Below are positions 1-7,874 of a stretch of DNA of 44,548 bases, in pieces; position 1 is the first letter of the stretch; each line of letters starts with the position of its first letter. The stretch lies in assembly GCA_903925975.1 (NCBI GenBank), contig CAIYHG010000037.1, positions 1 through 44,548 on the forward strand, in the 5' to 3' direction. The notes beneath the pieces are model-generated. The model saw only the letters and a program-made list of their open reading frames with translations, made no database searches and was not told where the DNA came from. The stretch is from an uncultured Acidobacteriia bacterium. GTDB lineage: Bacteria; Acidobacteriota; Terriglobia; Bryobacterales; Bryobacteraceae. The position numbers were made by a program, and so were the translations under genes.

Positions 1-74
1 TGCAGTCGCGGCACTCGCTCCTCCGGCGAAAGATAGCTGAACATCCCGGCCTGCTGGTGATCGTCTCCGCGCAT
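1..74 (-). CDS. Transposase N-terminus (partial, runs off left edge)
   Basis: ATG at 74-72 on the minus strand opens a frame that stays open to the window edge (24 codons). The visible protein begins MRGDDHQQAGMFSYLSPEER and continues VPRL. This matches the start of DDE transposases of the IS1182/IS5 type, which typically read M-F-S-Y-x-S-x-E-x-R-V-P near the N-terminus. The catalytic part is outside the window, so activity cannot be judged. The family name is from memory of the N-terminal motif; IS5 and IS1182 share this opening, so the finer call is uncertain. Confidence 0.65.
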   Translation of the reverse strand, partial: MRGDDHQQAGMFSYLSPEERVPRL

Positions 75-141
75 AAAAACATTCGATCACCAATTTGTTC
101 GGAACGCTAGACTCGGGACGGGTTTTTCAGCAGCCTGCTAA
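1..141 (-). mobile_element. Insertion sequence end, IS1182/IS5-like (partial)
   Basis: The left edge of the window holds one end of an insertion sequence whose body lies outside. It contains the first codons of a transposase on the minus strand (74 down to 1). Beyond them, at 120-141, is a stretch that reads on the minus strand as TTAGCAGGCTGCTGAAAAAC followed by CC. I recall this kind of sequence as typical of the termini of IS1182-type elements in Acidobacteria and Planctomycetes. The exact outer boundary and any target-site duplication cannot be fixed because only one end is visible. Confidence 0.6.
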
Positions 142-527
142 GGGGCTCCCCAGCCGTTACGTTGCCTTAGCCCTTCCGAAACCAACTTAGGCGAAGTATC
201 GAGATCCAAATAGCCCAACGCCACAATGGGCCGGTAAGCGCTTTTCACCTCCAGCTAGCCCGCGGACATTAGAGAATCACCCCTCCCTGGCGCCCCGCTG
301 GATCGGGAACTGAACCGCGCTTCCGCCGGCGCCACTGGTAGGTCAATACCGGGCGGGTCTGGCCCCTTAGAGCCATAAGCCCGGCGAATAACTCGGTCGG
401 TACTGTACCCGGCGTCACATACCGTGTGTTGGCTAGCGGCCGGAATAAGACAGACTGGGCAAAACACCACGAAAAGCGGTAAAATTTGGATTCTGCCTCA
501 TAACTAATAATAGGAGACGTGTAGGGC
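142..527. other. Intergenic, no convincing gene
   Basis: About 390 bases between the insertion sequence end and the gene at 528. Minus-strand frames here are open but resemble no family I recognise and run into the antisense of the next gene. An AT-rich stretch at about 481-512 is followed by AGGAG at 512-516, the ribosome binding site of the downstream gene. A promoter probably lies in the AT-rich part, but no clear -35/-10 pair was found. Confidence 0.5.
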
Positions 528-2042
528 ATGGCTTTCTCGCAAAGTACGGTTCCCATGCGATGGCCGAGCGGTCCGCTAGACATCGCCCGGCAATCCAAAG
601 TGGAAGGATTTACCCCAGCGGCTCGTACAGCGTTGGAGCGCTGGCACGAACCCGCGGCGCTTGACTTTATAAAGAACTCGCCCGTGGATTGTCTGGTGAT
701 TTCCTGGGCGGGCGGCTTGCCGGAAGACGCGGCCCAGCAGAAGACCATTGCTCCGCTGGTTGCCGAAGCGCACAAGCGCACCCTCTCTGTTATCGGCTGG
801 GTTGACGGTAAGGTGGATTCCACTGCCGCTATCGCCTCGGCCAAGGCCGCGGGGCTCGACGCGGTAGCGATCGAAGGCTTCACCGGCAAATCGGTTTTTC
901 CCGTGATCACATGGGCGGATCGCGCCAAGACTCCGTGGGATGCGGCCTCGCCGGTGCTCGCCGTGACTGACAACGTCTGGACGGGCGTGCGCGGCGCTAC
1001 CACTCCGGCAGCGGGAGAGGAAGCCACCGAAGCCGGTCCCACCGCGGCGCCGTGGCTCGATTTCAATAGCTGGTTTGTGCAGCTTGCGCGCGCCCGCGTG
1101 AGCAAACCCGTCTGGATGCTTTTCGACCCCCCGGGGAAAGGCGCGGTAATTACTGCCCAGGCGTATAGCCTCGCCATAGCCGACCAGGAATCGAGAGGCG
1201 GGCGTTGGGTGCTTTCGCTCGACGAGAAGTTGCGCGCCGGCCTTGCCTCCGGAGACGCCGCCGCCCAAAAGATCTGGCAGTCGGTCTCGGATACGATCAC
1301 GTTCTTCGCTAAGCAGCATGTCGCCTGGCGCAATTATAAGTGCGCCGGTATCGTGGGAGTCATCTCCAATTACACCGGCGATAACTACGAGATGAGCGGC
1401 GAGATTCTGAACTTATCCGGACGTCGCGATCTGCTGTGCCAGCCGATCTGGACATCGCGCGCTGCTACCACGCCGTTCACCGGCCTCAAGGCCTTGGTCT
1501 ACGCCGATACCGCAAAGCCGGCGCCGGCACTGCGGACGAAGATGATGGCCTTCGTCCAACAGGGCGGGCTACTGATCACCGGCCCGGGATGGGGAAATGA
1601 AGGCGTAGCGCTCACCGGCGCGGCGGCCCCCCAGATGTATGACGTCGATCGTTACGACGTCCGCGCCGTCGGGAAGGGCCGGCTCGCTGTGGCGAAATCG
1701 GAACTCCTCGACCCCTGGGAAGTCGCGGCCGACGTGAACACATTGGTCAGCTACGGCAACGATCTGTTCAAGTTCTTCAACAGCAGCAGCACCGGTTGCA
1801 ACTATTACACCGTCGCTCCGGACGGCAAGTCCGCCGTGTTGCATGGGTTCAGTTTCGCGCCTCCGAGAGGCGTGCGCACGGCATGGTTGCGGGACAAGCA
1901 TCTGGGCGCCAAGTTGTGGACCATCGGCGCCGCGGCCCCGGTGCCGCTGAAGCCGGTCCCGGCTGAACATTTTTCCGGCGAGGAGTATCAATTGCCGGCG
2001 GGAGCGATACAGAACTATATCGCACTCGAGTTCGAGGTCTAG
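528..2042 (+). CDS. Uncharacterised protein, glycosidase-like architecture
   Basis: A 504-residue protein starting at an ATG with AGGAG about 11 bases upstream. I do not recognise the family. Residues about 50-125 look like strands and helices of a TIM barrel (a CLVISWAGG strand, then repeated helix/strand units ending in DAVAIEGF). Residues about 320-355 (LKALVYADT, then FVQQGGLLITGPGWG) resemble the class-I-amidotransferase-like trimerisation domain that follows the barrel in several glycoside hydrolases. No signal peptide is obvious, so it may be cytoplasmic. It ends 21 bases before the DUF362 gene, so the two are probably co-transcribed. A carbohydrate-active role is inference only; catalytic acids cannot be assigned. 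Confidence 0.8.
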   Translation: MAFSQSTVPMRWPSGPLDIARQSKVEGFTPAARTALERWHEPAALDFIKNSPVDCLVISWAGGLPEDAAQQKTIAPLVAEAHKRTLSVIGWVDGKVDSTAAIASAKAAGLDAVAIEGFTGKSVFPVITWADRAKTPWDAASPVLAVTDNVWTGVRGATTPAAGEEATEAGPTAAPWLDFNSWFVQLARARVSKPVWMLFDPPGKGAVITAQAYSLAIADQESRGGRWVLSLDEKLRAGLASGDAAAQKIWQSVSDTITFFAKQHVAWRNYKCAGIVGVISNYTGDNYEMSGEILNLSGRRDLLCQPIWTSRAATTPFTGLKALVYADTAKPAPALRTKMMAFVQQGGLLITGPGWGNEGVALTGAAAPQMYDVDRYDVRAVGKGRLAVAKSELLDPWEVAADVNTLVSYGNDLFKFFNSSSTGCNYYTVAPDGKSAVLHGFSFAPPRGVRTAWLRDKHLGAKLWTIGAAAPVPLKPVPAEHFSGEEYQLPAGAIQNYIALEFEV

Positions 2043-2063
2043 GTCTAGGTCAAGGAGCTTTTC

Positions 2064-3245
2064 ATGAGTAACCAAATCGATCGAAGGACATTCTTGGCCG
2101 GTCTGGGCGCCGCGAGCGCGATCGGCTTTGCCACGAAGCCGTTGCGTGCGGCCGCGCCCGTCGCGCCGGTATCGGTGGCCAAGTGCGCCAGCTACGGAAG
2201 CGAGTTTGTCACCACCGCCGCGAAGATGTTCGATCAAATCGGCGGCCTGGGGAAACTGGTACAGGGCAAGACAGTCGGTATCAAAATCAACCTCACTGGA
2301 ACCGGCGACCGGCGCTGGGATTATTACGGTTCCGGCAGAAGTTACTGGACCCACCCGGACACCGTCGCCGGCGTTATTCACCTGATGGACAAGGCCGGAG
2401 CCAAGCGCATCCGCATCCTGGAAGGCGCCATGAGCTGGCCCTATTCGCTGGCCGAGTTCCTGCTCAGGGCGAACTGGGATCCGAAGGTGCTGCTCAGCGC
2501 AGGCTCGAACGTCGAGCTGATCAATACCAACATGCCGTACCCGGGCAAGAAGCCCTACGCGACCTTCAAGGTGCCGAACGGCGGCATCATCTTCCCGGAA
2601 ATCGTAATGAGCACCGCCTACTCCGAGTGCGACGTCATGGTATCGATGTCGAAGATCAAGGAGCACTCCGCGGCCGCCATCACGCTCGGCATCAAGAACA
2701 TGTTCGGCGCCACGCCCTGCACCGTTTACGGCAACAAGGCCGGCGTGGACGAGCCGTTCCCCGTGCCGTACGGCGGCAGGCAGGAAATCATGCACGATGG
2801 ATCGCGGCCGCCCACCAAGATCGCCGCGGCCGAGAAAGATCCGAAGACCCCGCGCCAATCCGGTTATCGCCTTCCGCGCATCATCGCGGATATCGTAGCC
2901 GCGGTGCCCGTCCACCTCACGATTCTGGACGGCATTGAGACCATCACCGGCGCGGAACTGCCGAACGCCAACACGAAGTTCGTCAAGCCCAATATCCTGG
3001 TGATCGGCACGAACGTAGTGAATACAGACGCAGTTGCCGCCGCCGTCATGGGCTTCGACCCGATGGCCAGCAAGGGAACCACGCCGTTCGAGAGGGCCGA
3101 CAACAACCTGCAATTCGCCGAACAGCTCGGAGTAGGCTCGCGCGACCTGAAGCAGATCGAAGTCGTCGGGACGCCGATTAAGGACGCGCTCTTCGAGTTC
3201 CGCAAGGTGCGGGCCGCCACGCCGCAGCCTATACCGAAAGCTTAG
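2064..3245 (+). CDS. DUF362 domain protein with Tat signal
   Basis: A 393-residue protein. The N-terminus carries a twin-arginine motif (DRRTFLAGLG), a hydrophobic stretch and an AXA-like cleavage region near residue 28, so export by the Tat system after folding is likely. The body resembles DUF362 proteins: an early GKTVGIKINLTG strand, a central VSMSKIKEHSAAAITLGIKN motif, and a C-terminal VVNTDAVAAAVMGFDP motif. Members are often linked to metal or iron-sulfur cofactors, but no ferredoxin-type cysteine cluster is visible here. The function of the family is not established. It sits 21 bases after the preceding gene, with AAGGAGC upstream of its ATG, and is followed by a strong intrinsic terminator. 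Confidence 0.88.
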   Translation: MSNQIDRRTFLAGLGAASAIGFATKPLRAAAPVAPVSVAKCASYGSEFVTTAAKMFDQIGGLGKLVQGKTVGIKINLTGTGDRRWDYYGSGRSYWTHPDTVAGVIHLMDKAGAKRIRILEGAMSWPYSLAEFLLRANWDPKVLLSAGSNVELINTNMPYPGKKPYATFKVPNGGIIFPEIVMSTAYSECDVMVSMSKIKEHSAAAITLGIKNMFGATPCTVYGNKAGVDEPFPVPYGGRQEIMHDGSRPPTKIAAAEKDPKTPRQSGYRLPRIIADIVAAVPVHLTILDGIETITGAELPNANTKFVKPNILVIGTNVVNTDAVAAAVMGFDPMASKGTTPFERADNNLQFAEQLGVGSRDLKQIEVVGTPIKDALFEFRKVRAATPQPIPKA

Positions 3246-3274
3246 TAGTAAAGCACATTTGAGAGCATTGAGAC

Positions 3275-3307
3275 AAAGCGCCCGCCACGGTGGGCGCTTT
3301 TCTTTTT
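3275..3307 (+). terminator. Intrinsic terminator after the DUF362 gene
   Basis: Perfect 9-bp stem AAAGCGCCC (3275-3283) with GGGCGCTTT (3292-3300), an 8-base loop, and a T-rich tail TTTTCTTTTT overlapping the stem end. It ends the two-gene unit at 528-3245. Confidence 0.88.
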
Positions 3308-3364
3308 CCCCCTTAACTCCAGCATTGCCTGCCGCGAATTCCCTCGCCGTGCCACCATAGAAAC

Positions 3365-4000
3365 ATGAGGACCCTCTTCTGTCTCTTCGGATTCGCCGTG
3401 GCAGTGGCGGCCCAGCAGCCGCGATTCCCTCAACTGAAACTGGAGGACACCTCCGGCGAACAGAAAGCGCTCGCCGAGCGGATGCTGAAAGAAACCCGGG
3501 TGGGCCTCGGCGGCCCCTGGAACATCATGCTGCGCAGCCCGTCCGTCGGCTCGCCCGTGATGGACCTGTACAACTACTTCCGCTTCAACTCGTCGCTCTC
3601 CACACGCATCGTGGAGCTCGGCATCCTGGTAACTGCGCGCGAGTGGCAGTCGAGTTATGAGTGGTACATCCACTACCCTTTGGCCGTTCAGGCGGGAGTC
3701 GCGGCCGACACGCTGGCCGCGGTGCGCGAGGGGAAGCGCCCCTCTGCCGCCCAACCCGATGAAATAGCCGCCTATGATTTCTCGGCCGAGCTGCTTCGCA
3801 AGCACGAAGTGAGTTCCGCCGTCTTCGCAAGCGCCAGGAAGTCGCTGGGGGAGCAAGGCGTTGTGGACCTGACCGCGCTGGTCGGCACGTATGTCGCAAT
3901 CGGCGGTCTGCTCAATGTGAGCGAAGTCGGTGGGCCGGATAAGAACGGGCCGGAATACCTGCCAAAGCTCACGGCGCCGGCCGCCGCGCCCCCTCGATAG
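3365..4000 (+). CDS. Secreted carboxymuconolactone decarboxylase-fold protein
   Basis: A 211-residue protein with a short signal peptide (MRTLFCLFGFAVAVAA, likely cleaved before QQ). The mature part resembles the CMD/AhpD-like fold. Residues about 60-95 contain a helix ending in RIVELGILVTAREWQSSYEW, followed by HYPLAVQAGV, the usual E-W...H...A...G pattern of 4-carboxymuconolactone decarboxylase relatives. The AhpD-type CxxC redox pair is absent, so a peroxidase role is unlikely. Secreted members are common in Acidobacteria and usually have no known substrate. It has its own transcription unit after the terminator at 3275; its ribosome binding site is weak. Family assignment is fairly secure, function is not. 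Confidence 0.82.
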   Translation: MRTLFCLFGFAVAVAAQQPRFPQLKLEDTSGEQKALAERMLKETRVGLGGPWNIMLRSPSVGSPVMDLYNYFRFNSSLSTRIVELGILVTAREWQSSYEWYIHYPLAVQAGVAADTLAAVREGKRPSAAQPDEIAAYDFSAELLRKHEVSSAVFASARKSLGEQGVVDLTALVGTYVAIGGLLNVSEVGGPDKNGPEYLPKLTAPAAAPPR

Positions 4001-4042
4001 CGCACCTTCCGATCCAGAGTGGCGCAGGCCCCCCGGTGTCAA

Positions 4043-4078
4043 GCCGGACCCCCTCGTCCGGCCCGCCTCGAAGAGGCG
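4043..4078. repeat. Tandem hairpins, REP-like
   Basis: Two adjacent perfect inverted repeats: GCCGGAC (4043-4049) with GTCCGGC (4056-4062), then CGCCTC (4064-4069) with GAGGCG (4073-4078). There is no T-tract, so these look like a repetitive extragenic palindrome or a Rho-independent-like mRNA 3' end rather than a canonical terminator. Confidence 0.5.
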
Positions 4079-4176
4079 TGCAGCCTAACGGCAGCAATTC
4101 TTGCTTCGCTCCGGCCTCTCCAGCCAGCCCCGAATTTGGCTTCGTTCCCTCCGGACATGTCCATTGCGCAGTTCTT

Positions 4177-4222
4177 CCAGCCCGACAGGGCGCCGGAAAA
4201 CAGCCCGGGGCGCAAGCCCTGC
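4177..4222 (-). repeat. Interspersed palindromic repeat, copy 1
   Basis: Read on the minus strand this stretch contains GGGCTTGCGCCCCGGGCT, a short spacer, then CGCCCTGTCGGGCTGG. The layout GGCTTGCGCC ... GGGCT ... CCG ... TCGGGCT matches the copies at 14542-14590 and 26877-26925. It lies in non-coding DNA like the others. Confidence 0.55.
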
Positions 4223-4566
4223 GATGGCCATGCAACGCGTAAAACCCCGGCAGGGGCGGCGATCACCACGGCCCCTGGCCGTCTTCGGCAGGTCGCCCGT
4301 TCCCACTTCCGGGGGTGGCAACCGGCCATCGGGGATTTCTTGCCCCTCGCTCCCGCCTGCGCCGCGCCCAACCGCCAGCCGGCCGCCGGCTCCGGAATCG
4401 GGGGACTTCCCCCAACCACTTGACCGGAAAGCCATGCTAAACTGAAGGCGGTCCCATCCTCTCGATTAGTTTGAATGCCGCGGATAGTGCTTTGGAGCTT
4501 TACCATCTCTCGGCGGATCCTCAACTGATTAATAGTAGGAAATAGGATCGCAGGAGATTGAGGAAC

Positions 4567-4770
4567 ATGAAAGAAACAGGAACTGTAAAGTGGTTTAACG
4601 CTGCGAAGGGCTTCGGCTTCATCCAGCGTGAGAATGGTGAAGACGTCTTCGTACATTTCTCTGCTATCACGGCGAGCGGCTATCGCTCGTTGGACGAAGG
4701 TGCGCGGGTTTCCTTTGTCGTAAAGAACGGCCCGAAGGGTCTGCAAGCCGAAGATGTTAGCCCGGCGTAA
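4567..4770 (+). CDS. Cold shock protein (CspA family)
   Basis: A 67-residue single cold-shock domain. RNP1 (KGFGFIQ) and RNP2 (DVFVHFSAI) motifs are intact, and the N-terminal [14 protein letters not shown] and C-terminal [10 protein letters not shown] are typical. Such proteins bind single-stranded RNA/DNA and act as RNA chaperones in the cytoplasm. A TTG at 4558 would add three residues, but the ATG at 4567 has AGGAGATTGAGGA just upstream and gives the usual family N-terminus, so I chose it. The gene precedes rpsU on the same strand by 138 bases. Confidence 0.95.
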   Translation: MKETGTVKWFNAAKGFGFIQRENGEDVFVHFSAITASGYRSLDEGARVSFVVKNGPKGLQAEDVSPA

Positions 4771-4782
4771 AGCCGCGCTGGT

Positions 4783-4843
4783 AGCCCGCGACACCGCGGG
4801 CTCGCCTGACGTCGGGGCGAACGGTGCGCACGTGCCGTTCGCC
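4783..4843 (+). promoter_or_regulatory. Tandem hairpins between csp and rpsU
   Basis: Two perfect inverted repeats stand in a row: AGCCCGCG (4783-4790) with CGCGGGCT (4795-4802), loop of 4; and GGCGAACGG (4816-4824) with CCGTTCGCC (4835-4843), loop of 10. Neither is followed by a T-run. They could stabilise the csp 3' end, cause partial termination, or form a structured rpsU leader. This is inference from base pairing only. Confidence 0.5.
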
Positions 4844-4908
4844 AGCTTCGCGACAATAGCGAATGCAGAGTTGGAGATAGAAATGTTTGTCGTTGCCGGG
4901 GGTGAGAT

Positions 4909-5106
4909 TTGGCTGAAGTAAGGCTGCAGGAAGGTGAAACGCTGGAAAACGCACTCCGGCGCTTCAAGAGGAAGGTCCTCCAAGAGGACATCATCAGGGA
5001 AGTCAAGAGACACGCTTTTTACTTGAAGCCGGGCCAGAAGCTTCGCGTCAAGCAGGCCTTGGCTCGCAAGCGCAATCGAAAGAAGGCTCGCCGCGAGGCT
5101 GAGTAG
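4909..5106 (+). CDS. rpsU: 30S ribosomal protein S21
   Basis: A 65-residue basic protein that matches bS21: AEVRLQEGETLENALRRF at the start, EDIIREVKRHAFYLKPGQK in the middle and an ALARKRNRKKARR tail. S21 sits on the 30S platform near the anti-Shine-Dalgarno region and assists initiation on native mRNAs. The start is a TTG at 4909; the preceding GGGGGTGA (4899-4906) pairs with 16S rRNA and there is no ATG that gives the family N-terminus. It lies downstream of the cold shock gene, so both may answer to the same conditions. Confidence 0.96.
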   Translation: MAEVRLQEGETLENALRRFKRKVLQEDIIREVKRHAFYLKPGQKLRVKQALARKRNRKKARREAE

Positions 5107-5173
5107 AATCAGCCCCGCTTAGGAGTCCTTCGTCCACCCTCCAGGCCAATAGCTATCTCCGGGGCCGTCGGCG

Positions 5174-5611
5174 CTAGGCCGGCTGCCCAGTGAGTAGTAG
5201 TGCGTCTTCTATTTCGTAGATGCGATCCTCCAGCGCCTGGGTTGGAGCGCCCGCACTCTTAGCGTCGCCTAGTTTCTTCTTTGCGGCGGCAAGCCGCTGC
5301 TGGAGCCGGGCGATCTTGGGGTTGGGCTTGAGCGTCTTTGGGTCGGCGCGTTGGGGCTCGGCAGCTTTTGCTGTGGTCTTGCTGTCGACTTTCTTCTTCG
5401 TCTTCGGTCTGCCCGAAACCTTGTACCGGAACGCAGTCACCTGCGGCGGCGGCTTGAGCGGCCCGCCGAAATCGGCCCGGTATTCTTCCGCAACGGAGAT
5501 CGCTTCTGAAAGCAGTTCGCGAAACCGGGATTCCATCGCGGTCCGCGCCTGCGTCTTCAAGGTCTCTCCGTGCTGCTTCCATTTCTGGTACTCCGAGATC
5601 ACGTCGGCCAT
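5174..5611 (-). CDS. Hypothetical lysine/alanine-rich coiled-coil protein
   Basis: A 145-residue protein that I do not recognise. Residues 1-45 form a predicted amphipathic helix (ISEYQKWKQHGETLKTQAR and on). The middle (about 60-95) is basic and low in complexity (GRPKTKKKVDSKTTAKAA). The last 45 residues look like a coiled coil (IARLQQRLAAAKKKLGDAK ... ALEDRIYEIEDALL). No signal peptide or membrane segment. The basic linker suggests nucleic-acid contact, but this is a guess. The ribosome binding site in front of the ATG is poor. It stands alone on the minus strand between rpsU and the ABC-F gene. Confidence 0.65.
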   Translation of the reverse strand: MADVISEYQKWKQHGETLKTQARTAMESRFRELLSEAISVAEEYRADFGGPLKPPPQVTAFRYKVSGRPKTKKKVDSKTTAKAAEPQRADPKTLKPNPKIARLQQRLAAAKKKLGDAKSAGAPTQALEDRIYEIEDALLLTGQPA

Positions 5612-5727
5612 GAGAATCGTTGTAGCATGCGGCGGCCATCGGGAAGGTTAGGCTGCGGGAAGCGGCGCGCCGGATTCAGTTGCCCCTTTGGCTAGCGCCC
5701 GCTCATCACATTTAGATAGAGGTATTT

Positions 5728-7353
5728 TTGCTTTCCATCCAGAACATCTCGATGCGCTTCGGCTCCAGAATCCTGTTTGAGGACGTCACCTGCACGTTTC
5801 TTGCGGGGAGGCGCTACGCCATCACGGGTCCCAACGGCGCCGGAAAATCGACGCTCATGAAGATTCTGTCGGGCGAACTCGAACCCGCCAAGGGGACCGT
5901 CACGCGCCCCAAGAAGTTCGGCGTGCTGCGTCAGGACCAGTTCGCGCTCGACGAATTCCGCGTAATCGATGCCGTAATCATGGGCAATGCGCCGCTCTGG
6001 CGTGCGCTCGAAGAGCGCGACGTACTGTACTCCAAACCGCACGACCAACTCACCGACGAGGACGGCATGCGGCTGGGCGAACTCGAAGGCATAGTCGGCG
6101 AGGAAGGCGGATACACGGCCGAGGCCGACGCCTCAATTCTGCTCGACGGCCTGGGCGTGGATGGCGCGCTGCAGGAACGCCGCATGGGCGAGTTGCAGGG
6201 CGGCCAGAAGATGCGCGTGCTGCTGGCTCAGGCGCTCTACGGCAACCCGCAGGCGCTGCTGCTCGACGAACCCACCAACCACCTCGACCTCGAATCCGTT
6301 CACTGGCTGCAGGATTATCTCAGCAGCTACGAGGGCGTGCTGATAGTGATTTCGCACGACCGGCATTTCCTGAACAGCGTCAGTACCCACGTCGCCGATA
6401 TCGACTATGAAACCGTAATCACCTACACCGGCGGGTACGACGATATGGTGCTTGCCAAGACGCAGGTCCGCTCCACCATCGAGGCAGGCAACGCGCAGCG
6501 CGAGAAGAAAATCGCTCAATTGAACGAGTTCATCGCGCGCTTCTCGGCCGGCACGCGGTCGAGCCAGGTGATGTCGCGCAAGAAGGAAGTCGAGCGGCTA
6601 CAGACCTCGGAACTCGCGAAGTCGAATATCCAGCGGCCTTACATCCGTTTTGAGATGAACCGCCAATCGGGCCGCCATCCTTTGGAGATCAAGGGCCTCG
6701 CGAAAAGTTACGAGGACCTGAAGGTGATCGACGGCTTCACTGCCAGTGTTTCGCGCGGCGAGAAGATCGCCCTGATGGGCCGCAACGGCGCGGGCAAGAC
6801 CACGCTGCTGAAATCGCTGGTTCGTAGCGCCACCGGCTTCATCGAGGATTCCGACCGGCACTTCGATTTGGATAGCGGGATTGTCGTATGGGGCCATGAA
6901 GTGGCCGTGGGCTATTTCGCCCAGGACCATTCGGACTCGATCGCGCGTGGGACGACGGTGATCGAATGGCTGCACGAGTTCGATCCGCAGGCGTCTCAGC
7001 AGGAATTGCGTGGCCTACTCGGCCAGATGCTCTTCAGCGGCGAGGACGCCGTGAAGCCGACCGAAGCCCTTTCCGGCGGCGAGGCGGCGCGCTTGATCTT
7101 TTGCCGGCTCATGCTCCAAAAGCCCAATCTCCTGATCTTGGACGAGCCCACGAATCACCTCGACCTGGAGTCGATCAACGCCCTCAACATTGCCCTGCAA
7201 AAGTACTCGGGAACCGTGGTGCTGGTGACGCACGATCATGATCTGATCGAAGAAGTGGCCACCAGGATCTGGCATTTCGAGGGCGGGCGCATCGAAGACT
7301 TCAAGGGCCCCTACGAAGAGTACGCAGCCTACGCCCAGGAAAAGGCATCCTAG
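5728..7353 (+). CDS. ybiT: ABC-F family ATPase, YbiT type
   Basis: A 541-residue soluble protein with two ABC ATPase domains and no membrane segments. Domain 1 has Walker A GPNGAGKST (about residue 35), a variant signature LQGGQ and Walker B LLLDEPTNHLDLES. Domain 2 has GRNGAGKTT, LSGGEAARL and LILDEPTNHLDLES. The charged linker between them (IAQLNEFIARFS ... VMSRKKEVERL) is the P-site tRNA interaction motif region of ABC-F factors. These bind the ribosomal E site and act in translation. The length and the shape of domain 1 fit YbiT better than EttA. The start is a TTG with AGAGGT upstream. Confidence 0.9.
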   Translation: MLSIQNISMRFGSRILFEDVTCTFLAGRRYAITGPNGAGKSTLMKILSGELEPAKGTVTRPKKFGVLRQDQFALDEFRVIDAVIMGNAPLWRALEERDVLYSKPHDQLTDEDGMRLGELEGIVGEEGGYTAEADASILLDGLGVDGALQERRMGELQGGQKMRVLLAQALYGNPQALLLDEPTNHLDLESVHWLQDYLSSYEGVLIVISHDRHFLNSVSTHVADIDYETVITYTGGYDDMVLAKTQVRSTIEAGNAQREKKIAQLNEFIARFSAGTRSSQVMSRKKEVERLQTSELAKSNIQRPYIRFEMNRQSGRHPLEIKGLAKSYEDLKVIDGFTASVSRGEKIALMGRNGAGKTTLLKSLVRSATGFIEDSDRHFDLDSGIVVWGHEVAVGYFAQDHSDSIARGTTVIEWLHEFDPQASQQELRGLLGQMLFSGEDAVKPTEALSGGEAARLIFCRLMLQKPNLLILDEPTNHLDLESINALNIALQKYSGTVVLVTHDHDLIEEVATRIWHFEGGRIEDFKGPYEEYAAYAQEKAS

Positions 7354-7381
7354 CCGAACTCTCAGGTGGGACCATCGAGAT

Positions 7382-7774
7382 ATGAGTAAAACCCCGATTG
7401 CCACGCCGCACACCGAGGGCCGCACCCTGGGAACGGACTGGTCCGTCGCGAATGTGGCCAGACTACTGCGGGCCAACGCGGATCGGGGCGCGTGGCATGC
7501 GGACGGCGCCCGTGGCAGTCTGGCGGAGGTGAATCAGTATTACCTTCGCAAAGTCTCCGCGAAACACCTGCCCACGAATGTTTCCCTCATCTTCATGCGG
7601 TTGAAGAACGAGAACTGTTGGTACGCGTCGTTGTGCTTTGCGGACGCCGACGGCTATCTGCCGTGGGATGCGGACGCAGCCGAGCAGTGGCTCCAGCAGT
7701 TATTTGGCGAAGACCGCGCGCAGGTCCGCGTGGAAGACACGGAAAACCCGAGCGTCCAGCTGTTCTTCTGTTAA
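7382..7774 (+). CDS. Hypothetical protein
   Basis: A 130-residue protein with no family I recognise. It is mixed alpha/beta with several tryptophans and aromatic strands (NVSLIFMRLKNENCWYASLCF, about residues 65-88) and ends in VQLFFC. No signal peptide or transmembrane stretch is seen, so it is probably cytoplasmic. It begins 28 bases after the ABC-F gene on the same strand and may be co-transcribed. A hairpin lies just after it. Confidence 0.68.
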   Translation: MSKTPIATPHTEGRTLGTDWSVANVARLLRANADRGAWHADGARGSLAEVNQYYLRKVSAKHLPTNVSLIFMRLKNENCWYASLCFADADGYLPWDADAAEQWLQQLFGEDRAQVRVEDTENPSVQLFFC

Positions 7775-7786
7775 GCGCCCCATCAC

Positions 7787-7815
7787 GAAACGGCGCCGGC
7801 GGCTAACGCCGTTTC
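7787..7815. terminator. Hairpin between convergent genes
   Basis: Perfect 9-bp stem GAAACGGCG (7787-7795) with CGCCGTTTC (7807-7815) and an 11-base loop, placed between the converging gene ends at 7774 and 7875. There is no long T-tract on either strand, so it may act as a bidirectional stop or mRNA end stabiliser rather than a strong terminator. Confidence 0.5.
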
Positions 7816-7874
7816 GCAGGCATCTCTAACAGTACGGGCTTCAGTTTCCGCTCAGAGGCGCCAAGTCCCGCTTA

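Larger units (their letters stand above)
4001..4557. other. Intergenic with palindromic repeats
   Basis: About 560 bases without a convincing gene; open frames here lack codon character and recognisable motifs. It holds two tandem hairpins at 4043-4078, a copy of an interspersed repeat at 4177-4222, and the probable promoter and leader region of the cold shock gene in the more AT-rich part from 4440 onward. Confidence 0.6.

Noticed and set aside
269..1333. Long minus-strand open frame of 354 codons across the first gene
   Set aside because: It is antisense to a better-supported gene with a ribosome binding site, and its protein has no motif. High GC content makes such frames common here.
1569..3113. 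Minus-strand open frame of 514 codons opposite the DUF362 gene
   Set aside because: Arginine/histidine-rich antisense translation typical of GC-rich shadow frames; the plus strand shows clear Tat and DUF362 motifs.
4039..5013. Minus-strand open frame of 324 codons over csp and rpsU
   Set aside because: It lies opposite two certain genes and continues through palindromic non-coding DNA. No family motif.
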